Positions 1 to 10,815 of a stretch of 64,000 nt of DNA are shown here, piece after piece. Below the pieces are notes generated by a model that saw nothing but the letters and a program-made list of their open reading frames with translations, ran no database searches and had not been told where the DNA came from. Source of the DNA: Ottelia alismoides. Lineage: Eukaryota; Streptophyta; Magnoliopsida; Alismatales; Hydrocharitaceae. Where the stretch lies: positions 248,001 through 312,000 of the forward strand of contig JAZKJV010010622.1 of assembly GCA_037367405.1 (NCBI GenBank), read 5' to 3'. The position numbers and the translations under genes are program-made. Positions within the stretch are counted from its first letter, which is position 1. Every line of letters starts with the position of its first letter.

Positions 1-283
1 AAAATAATAAATAGTATAGAAGTCGATCCGCCCCCTATACTTAGGCTCTAGTCAGCCTAAGTGTAGAAGAAGAGCAAAAATGGGGCGGACGAGGTCAAGA
101 GGAGAAATAGATGAGTATATACACACGGCGGGCATCGGCTCCACCTATACTTAGGCTCTTGGTAAGCCTAAGTATAGGACAAGAGTAAGAGTAAGAACCG
201 ATGTGATCTGGAGAATATACACGGAAGGGAGAATGTACAAGAGGAATGAATCTTCTAAGATGTTGAATCTTGATGCTGCATCT
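1..283 (-). other. A1 3' non-coding start with two hairpins
   Basis: No coding potential continues past the integrase. Two strong inverted repeats lie here: 35-66 (arms CTATACTTAGGCT and AGCCTAAGTGTAG, loop 6) and 144-178 (14-bp perfect arms CCTATACTTAGGCT and AGCCTAAGTATAGG). They match the hairpin series in the 3' tract of element A3 at 34751-35130. Confidence 0.75.
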
Positions 284-880
284 TCATGATGAGTAATATG
301 ATGTATCTGCTCTGTGCTCGCTCTGCATGAAGTTGATGACCTCGACTTGGACTAACTGCTCTTTTGAATCAACAAAATGTTTCAACAGTTGTCCATTTAC
401 CACATGAGATTGTGCACCATCTGTGAGATCAGCTATCTCTACACTTCCATTCTCGTGCACTTTCTTAACAACAAAGGGACCCATCCATTTACATTTGAGC
501 TTCCCATGGAACATCTTCAATCTGGCATTGAACAACCATACCTTTTGTCCAGGGACAAAGTCTTTGCACCTAATGTGCTGATCATGCCATCTCTTTACTT
601 TGTCCTTATAAATCAAACTGTTGTCAAATGCCCTGTTTCGGATTTCCACGAGCTCGTTCAAGTTCAAGTCTCGACAAAGCTTCCCTAGGTGACAAGTCCA
701 GTTAATCTTCTTAATTTCCCATTCGGATTTATGAATCAATTCTGCGGGCAAATGGCATGGCTTGCCATAGATCATTCTAAATAGTGAAGTACCCAATGGT
801 GTCTTGTAGGCTATCCTATAGGCCCACAGAACTTGGTCCAAAAGCTGAGACCAGTTCTTCCTATCGGGACGAACCAATTT
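284..880 (-). pseudogene. A1 integrase C-terminal part
   Basis: This is the end of the A1 polyprotein, read from 880 down to the natural end at 284. It carries the region after the integrase catalytic core, including a conserved block on host-chosen pairing (LWAYRIAYKTPLGTSLF), CHLPAELIHKSEWE, and the C-terminal DNA-binding segment around GQKVWLFNARLKMFHGKLKCKW (interrupted here for length: GQKVWLF then GKLKCKW). No chromodomain follows. It is in frame with the preceding integrase core and is separated from it only by a TAG at 881-883, where relatives have a glutamine. The role in an intact element would be insertion of the cDNA into nuclear chromatin. Confidence 0.85.
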
Positions 881-1936
881 CTACAAAATACTCTTCACCT
901 CTCTGTTCGAAACCTCTGCCATGCCGTTGGACTGTGGGTGGTAAGGAATAGTAACTCCATGCTCAAATCCATAGTCCTTAGCTAAAGATCTCATATCTCG
1001 GTTCACAAAATGGCTACCCCCATCATATATCAAAACTTTTGGCACCCCGAACCTAGCAATAATATGATCTCTCACAAACTTACAGACAATCTTGCTGTCT
1101 CCGGTTCGGGTTTGGATAGCCTCCACCCACCTGGATAAATAATCAACCGCCAACAATATGTACTCATGTCCTTGGCTGTTGGGAAAGGGACCCATAAAAT
1201 CTATGCCCCATGCATCAAAAACATCACAAATAATCATCGGTTGCATGGGCATCTCGTCTCTCTGTCCAACTGTCCCTCCCATCCTTTGACAGATCGGGCA
1301 CGATCGTACAAAATCAATAGCATCTCTAAACAAGGTCGGCCAATACAATCCACATTGAAGTACTTTATGAGCGGTTCTCTTTCCCGAATGGTGTCCTCCA
1401 GCCTCGAGTGAATGACAATATGTGAGGACACTCTGGTATTCCTCCTGAGGAATACACCTTCTCCAAACACAATCCGGTCCTTCGAAGAAAAGGAAAGGAT
1501 CGTCCCAGTGGTATCTCCTCGAATCCAACTTCAGTCGATCAATACTGCTCCTAGTCCAACCATGGGGAACCTGCTTGGAGAGAAGATAGTTCACCATGTT
1601 GGCATACCACGGGAGTGAGTCAATAACACAAATTGACTCATCTGGGAAGGTCTCTCTAATCTGCTCAAAATCAGGAGAATCCTTAAGTTCAATCCGAGAA
1701 AGGTGATCAGCCACAACATTCTTCACTCCAGGTTTATCTTTTATCTCCAAATCAAATTCCTGGAGGAGTAAAATCCACCTAAGAAGACGCGCCTTCGCGT
1801 CCCTCTTTTCCATTAAGTATCAAATGGCTGTGTGATCAGTGTAAATTGTCACCTTAGAGCCCAAAATATATGATCTGAACTTCTCGAGGGCCCATACTAC
1901 TGCGAGCATTTCCTTTTCAGTCACTGTATAATTTTT
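881..1936 (-). pseudogene. A1 RNase H end and integrase core
   Basis: Reading down from 1936, the frame first gives the C-terminal RNase H motifs (YTVTEKEMLAVVWALEKFRS, then IYTDHTAI), a TGA at 1820-1822 where arginine is expected, and then 310 codons to 881. In that stretch, numbering from the methionine at 1813, the integrase zinc-binding His/Cys set is H134, H141 or H142, C172 and C175. The catalytic D,D-35-E triad is D205 (WGIDFMGPF), D264 (YDGGSHF) and E300 (GMAEVSNRE). The tether region ADHLSRI, just before the integrase, is typical of Athila-type pol. All catalytic residues are present; only stop codons break it. Confidence 0.92.
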
Positions 1937-3367
1937 CTATGTAGGATCTAAAACTTTGCTCGCATAATGAATCGCAAACGGGATCCCTTCTCGTCGTTGT
2001 CCTAACACAGCTCCTATAGCAAAATCTGAAGCATCAGTCATGATCTCAAAGGGGAGAGACCAGTCAGGAGCTTGTAGGATAGGCGAGGCACAAATCTTCC
2101 TTTTCAAGAGCTCAAAGGCCTCCAGACACCTGTGATCTACAACGAACTCTGTGTCTTTCCCTAAGAGCTCAGTCAGTGGGCGGGCGATCTTTGAAAAATC
2201 TTGAATGAATCTCCTATAGAATCCAACATGCCCTAAGAATGACCGCACTGACTTCACGTTGGTAGGTGGATCGAGTTTCTTGATCACCTCCACCTTGGCA
2301 GGGTCAACCTCCATTCCTCTTTTGGAGATGACATGCCCCAACACGATACCCTCCGTCACCATGAAGTGACTCTTCTCCCAGGAGAGTACCAGATTCACCT
2401 CTCTACACCTCGTGAGGACTCGGTCCAAGTGCGCTAAACATGTATCAAAAGAATCACCATGGACCGAGAAGTCATCCATGAACACTTCCAGGAAATCTCC
2501 CACCATTTCGGCAAATATGGCTATCATGCACCGCTGAAATGTGACCGAGGCATTGCAGAGCCCGAATGGCATGCGCCTGAAAGCATAAGTGCTGAATGGA
2601 CATGTGAATGTGGTCTTTTCCTGTTCCTCAGGGGCTATGGCCACCTGGTTGTAGCCAGAGTACCCATCAAGAAAACAGAAGAACTCTTTCCCTGCAAGTC
2701 TCTCCAAGATCTGATCAATAAAAGGCAAGGGAAAGTGATCTTTCTTGGTCGCGGCATTCAAGCGCCTGTAGTCAACACAGACACGCCACGACGTAGGTAC
2801 TCGTGTCGCGATATCTACCCCCTCCTCGTTGGTGACCATCTGAATTCCCGACTTCTTCAGGACAACATGAAGTGGGGCCACCCACTTGGAGTCAGAAATA
2901 GGGTATATAAACCTTGATTTGCACCATTTCTCAATTTCTTTCTTCACCGCTTCCCGTAGATTGGGGTTAAGTCTCCTCTGGAATTCACGGGAAGGTCTCA
3001 CATTATCCTCAGTAAAAATGTGGTGCGAGCAGAGAGCGGGGTTGATGCCCACAAGATCCGACATTGTCCAGCCTATTGCTTTGCGGTTCCTCTCTAAGAC
3101 CTCTAACAACCTAGACTCCTGTTCTAAAGTCAAGTCTGAGCTAATGATGACAGGATATCTCTCTTTGAGTCCCGCAAGAAAGGCATACTTAAGTGTAGGA
3201 GGTAGTGATTTCAGTTCTGGCAATGTGGTACCATCAAGCAGATCTGGCTGAACTGAATCTGGTTCCGTGCTGCATGAAGGTGGGCTAAGATGAGTAGTAC
3301 TCGCCACCAAATCAGAAGTATCAGGAGTCGGATCGTCAAAAGTATCCAAACAATCGACAAAAGCCAC
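1937..3367 (-). pseudogene. A1 reverse transcriptase and RNase H start
   Basis: This is a 476-codon open segment, read from 3367 down. The N-terminal third is a linker ending with LERNRKAIGW. The RT fingers and palm follow: WVAPLHVVLKKSG near residue 162, VCVDYRRLNAAT near 196, FPLPFIDQILERLAG near 212, FCFLDGYSGYNQ near 230, FRRMPFGLCNA near 263, and the catalytic FMDD box at 296-299. The RNase H domain opens with the MTDASDFAIGAVLGQ block near residue 445. RT copies element RNA to cDNA in the particle. A TAG at 1937-1939 ends the segment where relatives have CAG, and the frame continues without a shift into RNase H and integrase. Confidence 0.94.
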
Positions 3368-3400
3368 GTCCGACTCGTCATCTATGTCCCATGATTGTTC

Positions 3401-4927
3401 CTAAGAGGATGGAATTGACAGATCCGAATGGATCTCTAAGTCATCATGAGAATAGGTTGATGCATCTCTAGCAAGATCAGACAACGCCTGGCAAACTGCA
3501 TCGTGCACTATATCCTCTCCAGATGAAAGGGTCTCGCTCTGTCCTGAAGGAATCTGTCCCCATATCCCAACTGTGCTAATCAAACTGCAGTCAGCCTCTG
3601 AAGATGAGTACTCTGTGCTACTCTCTGAATCAGGTCGCTGACACTTGGTTTGCTTCATCTCAAGGTTCACCTCTCCGCCTGGAGAACGGAACTTCATCAT
3701 TCCCATACCATAATCGAAAGCTGCGCCTGTTCTCCTAAGGAAGGGCCGCCCAAGAATGATCTGAGATTCTCTCCAATGATTGGGGGTCTCCATGTCCAAG
3801 ACTGTGAAGTCAACCTGATAGTTCTGCCCCTCAATTGAGATAACGACATTCTTCACTTCTCCCTTAGGTCTCTTCACTGAACGATCTGCAAATTGGAGTA
3901 AAGCTCTAGATTTGCGAAGTGGTCCCAACTCCAATTTCTGATATAATGCTAAGGGAAGTAAGTTAATCGATGAACCGTTATCTAGGAGTGTGCGTGCAAA
4001 CGCAATGTCGTCAATACGACTCTCCACATAGTGAGCACCCATGTCTCTCTTTTTCCTTGGCAAAGTCTGATTCTTGAGACAATAGGTTGTGCCTACCGAT
4101 AAGACATGTGTCTTTATATTTCGCTTATCTTTCTTCCTGCTAACCCTTGTAGGTGTGCATCTCACCTTAAGGTATTTTTGGAAGGCAGGATGGTTAGCCA
4201 CATATTCATCAAATGGCACCTTGACTGTGATGTTTTCTTTACAAAACCGTGCCATATCGGGGTCATCTTTCTGAATCTTTTTTATGCGCTTTCCTGTCGT
4301 AAGAGCACGGGGGAAAGGGATTGAAGATAGGGAAACAGAGGATGAAGAATCTGAATCATGAACTGAAAGATCATTCTTTGCATTAACAGAAACAAAGTTC
4401 TTCATACAAGAATCTTTTTGATGCAACATGGACTCAAAATCTAAACTATCTACTACAGGTTGTGGAATAGAAGCTGGAGTGGTATCCGCCACAACCGGAG
4501 ATGCAAGGTCCTCCGTAGACTCAAAAAAATATCCATGCTGACGATGCTGCATACGTGCTCTCCTCCTCCTCTCGGCTCCCTGAGTGGAAATCCTCGAATG
4601 GTGCTGATGGGGCTCCGAAATATGATGCCTCTCCTCCTCGTCCTCTGAAGACTCCTCAGGTAGAATTCCAGAGATGCCCCTCCTCGTGTCCCTCGCCCGA
4701 TCAGGTACGGCCACGATCCTTCCGCTCCTGAGTGACATGTGGTTAGCCTCGTCATACGAAAGAATCTCATGTTCAGATCTAGGAAATGTTGAATAATATA
4801 CCTGACCAAAGTGCTGCTGAGAGCTAGATCTGTTCAGGCTGTTGGGGTTAGCCAGAACTTGGGCTGGGATAGAGGTAGAAGGTGCAGTCTGCTCGTCTTG
4901 CCATCTAGACAGGCGGTTGACATCCAC
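3401..4927 (-). pseudogene. A1 gag C-terminus and protease
   Basis: This is a 508-codon open segment. Residues 1-210 are a polar, Ser/Arg/Glu-rich tail of gag with no zinc knuckle visible. Residues 300-410 form the retropepsin-like aspartic protease: active-site stretch RTLLDNGSSINLLP with the catalytic aspartate at 316, then LLQFADRSVKRPKG and the ILGRPFLRR block near 391 that precedes the C-terminal protease strand. The active-site triplet is DNG rather than the usual DSG or DTG. The protease would cut the gag-pol precursor in the particle. The segment ends at a TAG at 3401-3403, and the same frame continues into the RT linker. Confidence 0.88.
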
Positions 4928-5746
4928 CCGTAAGTCATGAATCTCGTTCCTGTAGGAACGTAGCTCGTCGAGTATCTACTGCTGTATATCCACGGGACTA
5001 GAAGAAGAAGGAAGTGGATAAGACTGGGAAGAAGAACGGGAAGACTGGCCCTGCTGGCCAGAGTACTGCCTCTGCTGCTGCTGGTGGGGTTGCGGACCCT
5101 GCTGGCTCGCCTGGTGATGGCCCTGTCGGCCATACTGCTAGTACTGCTGCCTCTGCTGCTGGGGTGGCTGGAATCCAGGGCTCTGCTATGAAGGAGGTGG
5201 TGCGGAGGTGAATGCGGTGTTGTGAAAGGTCGGGGGACGCTGGTAGGTCTGTCGGTCTCCCGTACTTCCCTACCTGGTAGGGTCCTGAGTATACCATACT
5301 CCATTCACCTCCTAAACTAGTGGAGGCTCCTCCTAGACAGTCTCTGCTAATGGTGGTGGCTGTTGGAAAGAGTGGGTGTAGGATTGGTCCTGCTCCCACG
5401 GCTGGGGTTGCCCTGACACCAACTGCTCCTGAACATGGTGAACTCGGTATACGGGAGCAGAGGGTGCAGTCACGGCAGGTATCTTTATCTTAGATACCCT
5501 ATCAGTCAACTCCTCCATTTGTTTTGGTGTATAGGCCCTGCTGGCCATCTATGAGCGGCTAGTTTCAGCCATCTGCTTGAATACCCTCCAGACGGTATCC
5601 GCTCCTCGTGATGTATAGCTGCCTCCACAGGCAGCGCTCACTAAACCCTGCATCTTAGGGTTGAGACCAGTGAAAAATGATTGGACCAAGATGTTATCAT
5701 TTAGTCCATGACAGGGACACTTCTGCAAGATGTCCTTGAATCTTTC
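4928..5746 (-). pseudogene. A1 gag, glutamine-rich part with many amber stops
   Basis: The frame of the flanking segments runs through here without a shift. It encodes the end of the gag core (FTGLNPKMQGLVSAACGGS) and then a Pro/Gln-rich low-complexity tail. It is interrupted by TAG codons at 4976-4978, 5138-5140, 5186-5188, 5270-5272, 5312-5314, 5333-5335 and 5549-5551. Most stops sit in glutamine runs, so each is explained by CAG changing to TAG. No TAA or TGA and no frameshift occurs in this stretch. Confidence 0.85.
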
Positions 5747-6595
5747 CTAAGCATCACAAAAAGCTTCATGGGGAAATTGGGAAAAACTCGTAATGCACGT
5801 CCTCATCATGTTAGTTCTACTCAAAGGGTAGAACTTCTTCAAAACCAGGTCCTTGAACTGGGCATATGTGGTGACGGCGATCCCAAGATTCTTTGCCCAG
5901 TAATCAGCTTTGCCACCCAAGGCAAATGGAAGGGCTTTGAGCCTAATATAATCCTGGCTAACATTTTGATTTTTGAGGTTAGAGCAGATGAGCTCAAAGT
6001 CCCTTAGGAATGCATATGGTTCCTCAGAAGCATTCCCATCAAAGTGTGGCAACAGGTTCAGAAAATGCGGCTTCAATTCAAAATCAACCTCGAGCTCGGC
6101 CGGACTCAAGTAGTTCCGAATTTGATATTGTCCGGGGTTATACGCCGCATCCATTGGTGGTTGGACCCCAACATTCAACTGTCCTAACTGAGCTCTGAGA
6201 AGTGCATGTTGCTGCTCAGATGCAGCTAATCTGGCAAGTATCATTTTCATTGGGTCTTCATTGTTCTCTTCTTCCTCTTCTTTCTTCTTTGGAGGCATTT
6301 TACTTGTGTCTTCTGTATGGCCTGAATGAGCAATGTGTTCTTGATTAGAAGAGGATTTATGAATCAAGATAATCTCATCGAGGCGAAGGTCTTCCTCGGT
6401 GAGGTGGGAAAAGAGTAAGGGAATGGTTTGAGAGTAACCATCCCGAGAGTGGGTGATCCTGGGCTCAAGAGGGTCATGAGTCCAGGTTGGTCCACATTGC
6501 GCATGGACCTGTGAAGACATACTTCTTGGAGGGTTCAATGGGAAATTCGCGAAGTCCGAATAATTATCCCCCCAATCAGTCATCTTCGATGTCAA
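5747..6595 (-). pseudogene. A1 gag N-terminal part
   Basis: This is a 282-codon open segment that I take as the gag start, with the methionine at 6595. The first 170 residues are polar and include an acidic/lysine run (KKKEEEEENNED). From about residue 185 comes the retrotransposon gag core: FDGNASEEPYAFLRDFE, then LKALPFALGGKADYWAKNL and YAQFKDLVLKKFYPLSRTN. Gag forms the nucleocapsid-like particle in the cytoplasm. The segment ends at TAG 5747-5749, where A3 has tryptophan in the equivalent motif (AWERFKD). The start is chosen because stops precede it and the leader upstream matches the A2 leader. Confidence 0.88.
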
Positions 6596-7863
6596 AAGAA
6601 TCGATTAGAACACGATATTCAATGAGGCGCTAGTTCTACGGTGCACGTAAATGTGTGGAGTAAACTCAAACAATACAAACGCAATTCAAAACCCTCAATT
6701 TCACCAACTCAACACGTGATGGCCGTAAGAGTTCGACCGAATTATCTTGTCAATTTTAGTTGGTGAGCATACAATCTTAGAAAGATTAACGAGCTGTTAG
6801 GTGCCTGTATTTTCCTACAGACTGACCCGGTTCTTACGACTAGTGTCGCCTAAAAATAAAGAACCAGTAGTAAGTAAGAAATCCAGACTTGGCTCTATCC
6901 TAGGGTCGTCTCTCTCTCACTTGCAAGTAAAACAAACAATGAGGGGTTTATGCACCCGAGAACAGGGGTTCTTTTTATTCCATTTTTTTTTGAATCGACC
7001 TGCTCAATTCAGTCCCAATTTTAGAGTTAGGTTATCACTTGAAATTTATGTGAACACACAAGCACGTCTACCGTTCAGTCCCAATTTCCTTTTGACCTTA
7101 AGTTATAAAACAAGAGGGGAATCGGAAATCAGAATGCAAACGAGAAACTATGATGCATGCTCAGAAGAAGGTATACTTACAGTGAATCCCAGCACTCTCC
7201 GTGCGTTATGCAGAACAGAATTTGTAAATGTTACACTAAATGCATGCAGATCGAGAAAACCGCACCTAAACAGTATACTATTAGCGGGGAAGAATTGATT
7301 GAATTTGAGCTAAGTAGTACGTGTCTATGTGCGTCTCATTATGAATCTTATAAGATATGTGAATCTTCTAAGATATGTGTGGCCTAATTTACGATGGGCA
7401 CAAACAAATTTGAATCTAAGCTACTGTGTGCCTAATCCTTAGTTTCGCCACTTAAGTCGAGCCCCACCCTCACTGGAGAGTGAAACAGGTCTCGACACAC
7501 CACAAATAAAGTTTAAGTCTCTTTACACCTGCGAGCCCTTGAACAAGAGCCGCTATAAAGGAGCAAGCAAAATAATTACAACAATTTTTACAAAAATTCT
7601 CTCGAAGATAAATTAGATCTCCTCGCTCTTCAGCAGTCGGCACGCGTCGCGTCCGTCGACCTCCGATGTACTCCAAGTCCACCGGGCCCTCGCAAGGAAA
7701 ATGAGATTTATATTAGAGAGATAAACAATAAAATATATACAAAAATATGAAGACAAATAATTGAAAGGAAAATGGGTTAATTACAAGTGGCTTGGGGGTC
7801 AGACTACCCGAGTAAGTGAAAATCTAAATCCAAATTTTAAAATTAGTCCCTAAGCCGTTTGCC
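6596..7863 (-). other. A1 5' leader between primer site and gag
   Basis: This is non-coding on the sense strand. It aligns by eye with the A2 leader (for example 7004-7300 with 13845-14140, and the text near 7660-7690 with 14455-14490), which supports it as a retrotransposon leader and not host sequence. I see no gene in it. Such leaders normally carry packaging signals, but none can be pointed to here. Confidence 0.7.
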
Positions 7864-7881
7864 TCCCCGGCGATGGCACCA
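7864..7881 (-). promoter_or_regulatory. A1 primer binding site, altered tRNA-Asp type
   Basis: On the minus strand this reads TGGTGCCATCGCCGGGGA, two bases inside the LTR end. It differs at three positions from the A2 site, which is exactly complementary to the 3' end of plant tRNA-Asp. Confidence 0.75.
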
Positions 7882-7883
7882 TC

Positions 7884-10815
7884 TGACGAGTCGCTAAATA
7901 CGATAAATAAATCGTGTTCGTTGTGGTACGTGTACTTAGCGATTCGGTCAGAACCGAGAGAAGGATCTCCGTGAAGAGTGTCTCGGCTTTAATTTCTATC
8001 CTGGGCAAGTCCGGGGTCGAACACAGGGAGGCAAAGGAACAACTTGGGTATAATTTGAAAATAAAGATCTAGATTTCCAAGAGGTATTTTTTAGTTTTTT
8101 TATAATGCAAGAACAAATGCAAATGCGGGTGAATTATGACACTTAGAAAACACACAAAAAGGCCAAATTAATATTAATGTCAAATTAGTCCAATTCAGCC
8201 AAATTATATTTTTCCTAAAGTCCTAATCCAGAGATGAAAACAAAACACATTTTTTTTTGTAATTTTAGGGGTTAAAATGCAACAAGGAAAAATACGCACT
8301 TTTTATGGGTTTTTTCGCAATTTCTCACGCAAACAGTAAGCAAAAATCTTGAAAATTTTGCTGGAACTAAAACATGATGCAAGGAGACTACAGTAATATT
8401 TTTGGAATTTTTTGACAAAGTATGAATTTTTTATGGATTTTTTAGTGAAATAAGAGTGACAGTGAGTAAATAATTTCTATTAAATCCACATTATCAAATT
8501 AATTAAAATACGAATTATCTCAGAAAGGTATTTTCATGTGGCATACAGGAGACTTGAAATTTCGCAAAAAGGATATACGTGTATTTAATTAAAAATCAAA
8601 TACTACAAAGACTCTACAATTTTTTTAGGCACAAGACATCTCCACTTTGGATGAAATTTGGATAGTAAATTAATCCCTTAACAAGGCATCATTCCTAATT
8701 TTTGTGGAATTTTTAGAGCAACCGTGTGTGAGATATAAATTTAAGTGCTCAAAATGGGTAAAATATGCAATATTTCAGTTGAACAATTTTAGTTAATTCA
8801 CAATATCTCACAAACATACTAATAAATACCAAAATGTAGATAATTAGTTGCTCATCACAATGACATTTTCATTGAATAAAAAGATGTAATATTGATGTCC
8901 AAATCAAAGTGCGAACACAGGGTGTCTTTGCAAAAAGAGAAACTGGAATTACAATGCAAAATATATACAAGGACTATTATACAATTTTATAAACTATATG
9001 GGTGCAACTGCAATATTTACAATAAAAAATGAAATGACCTTCTTCTCCAGGCCGATTGGGGAGAAACCCAAAAGGGGGGAGATGGCGTCGGCGGCTGCAG
9101 TGGTCGGGAAGAGCGGCGCCGCCCACGCGCGCGGCCGTGGTGGCGCGGGAAGGTTGGCGGATGAGGCGGCTGGTTGGCGCGGCCGTGCTGCACTGGTTGT
9201 TGCTGGCGGCAACGAAGGGGACGCGGTGGTGGCGCGGCACGGGAGCTGTGGGCGGCCTTGCCGCTGGCGGTTGGCGCGGAGGCCAGCAGCGGCCGGTGTG
9301 GAGGTGGTGATGGCGATGGCGGGGGGCACCCGCCCTCCTGCTGCTTCTTTTTTTTCTTTTTTATTTTTTTTATATTTTGATTAACAAAAAAAACTACTGT
9401 AATGATTTTTTTTTGTTTTAAATTTTTTTTATATTTTTTAATTTTGTTAAAACAGGGAATGAACATGATGAAGAAGAAAAAAAATATGATGATGGTGAGG
9501 ATGATGAATTAAACAAATGGGGAAAAAATTGTGTGATGGTGGTGGTGGAAGGGATGATATGTGGCGTGCTAAAAAAATTTGCAAAAAAGACAAGATGATA
9601 AAATGAGATGAAAAATTTACCTACGATGATACGGTCGCCTATGGAGTGCTCACGAGAGCACGGTCTTCGCTCCAATCGCCGGTGTGCGATGAGCTCGAGC
9701 AGCGCGCGGTTGCGGCTGCGATGTTGGCCGAAAAGCCAACGGATCTCACCGGAGAGAGGGCCGTCGTCGCTCGACCGCGGTTGCGTCGCTGTCACCGATT
9801 CAACTCTGGGAACTTGGCTCTCCTCACATAAAGATGGATCAAAGGCAAAAATGAGGAGATTGACATGTATATAAAGATGATGGAATGAGAGGTTATTAAA
9901 GTGGTGGAGTGGAATGGGAAGTTGTATTATTAATGGAGTTGAATGGGAAGTTGGGAAAAAATGGTGGAATAATGGAGTTGAATTGGTGGTTATTGTAGAG
10001 AATGGAATTTAAATAATAAATAAATAGATAAATAGAGTTGTCTACTTTACATACAAAAAATAAAAAGAGAAGAGAAATAGTGGAGAATTTACAAGGGAAG
10101 ACAAACAACATGTACACATTTTTTTTACTTTTCTAATATGTAATTTTTTTGTCTTTTTAATAAGAGATATTTACAACGAAAAAATACAATAAAATACTAC
10201 AATTAAAATACAACACAAGTATGATTTTTTTGTATTTTTAGTAATTAAGAAAGATACAATAAAAATTAAAGAAAGAATGAATATATACATGGTATACAAT
10301 GTACATCTAGGTCCCAAATCCCAACTTTTGCAAACGAGCTCCCATTTTAATGAAACCACTTCCGTTGGATAGATAATTTTCTAACTTGAACTTTAAAAGT
10401 GAGTTTGGTGAATTTGGAGTTCAGACGGAGCAGGAATTTGGCTTGGAAGTTGGACTTTACGGCTTTTTCTCTTTGGGATCTAGGAGCATTTATTTGAGAT
10501 GAAATTTGTTTTGTATTTTTGTATTTTTATATACATTTTTATAAACAAGTTAGAGAAAGAATTAGGTAAAAATGAGTTGAAATGAAATTATTAAAAATAG
10601 ATGAAGTTTTGGGCTATTTACAAGTGAAAAACTCCTTTGATTTTGCGGCTTTTTATTGTTAGTTTATTTTATATAATCTAATATACAATAATTAATGTAT
10701 TTTATTTACAAGAGTCATTTTGTTAATTTATGGATTTTATATACATTTATTAGTGAATTTACTCGTGGATTTTGCTAAGATCAAGATATTGAGATAATGA
10801 ATCGTGGATTCATCA
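7884..10815 (-). repeat. A1 5' LTR (2.9 kb)
   Basis: On the minus strand it starts TGATGAATC at 10815 and ends GACTCGTCA at 7884, an imperfect terminal inverted repeat. The conserved end block near 7999-8037 (sense CCTTTGCCTCCCTGTGTTCG) recurs in the LTRs of A2 (14957-15001) and A3 (44929-44960). The LTR is AT-rich except for a GC-rich island at about 9040-9340. Long overlapping open frames in that island run on both strands and look like composition effects. An intact LTR supplies promoter and polyadenylation signals. Confidence 0.88.

Larger units (their letters stand above)
1..10815 (-). mobile_element. Athila-like Ty3/gypsy retrotransposon A1, 3' end off the window
   Basis: Read on the minus strand the order is 5' LTR (7884-10815), primer site (7864-7881), leader (6596-7863), gag, protease, RT, RNase H, integrase (6595 down to 284) and the start of a 3' non-coding tract (283-1). 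The integrase lies after RT/RNase H, which is the Ty3/gypsy order. Integrase and linker sequence resemble the Athila lineage, and there is no chromodomain. The 3' LTR and the left flank lie beyond position 1. The outer end of the 5' LTR abuts a Copia LTR at 10816, so A1 inserted into that LTR. Confidence 0.9.

Noticed and set aside
2459..3251. Plus-strand frames of 121-152 codons
   Set aside because: Antisense shadows of the A1 reverse transcriptase.
9017..9466. Open frames on both strands in the A1 LTR
   Set aside because: Same composition effect in a GC-rich block followed by T-runs; no recognisable protein.
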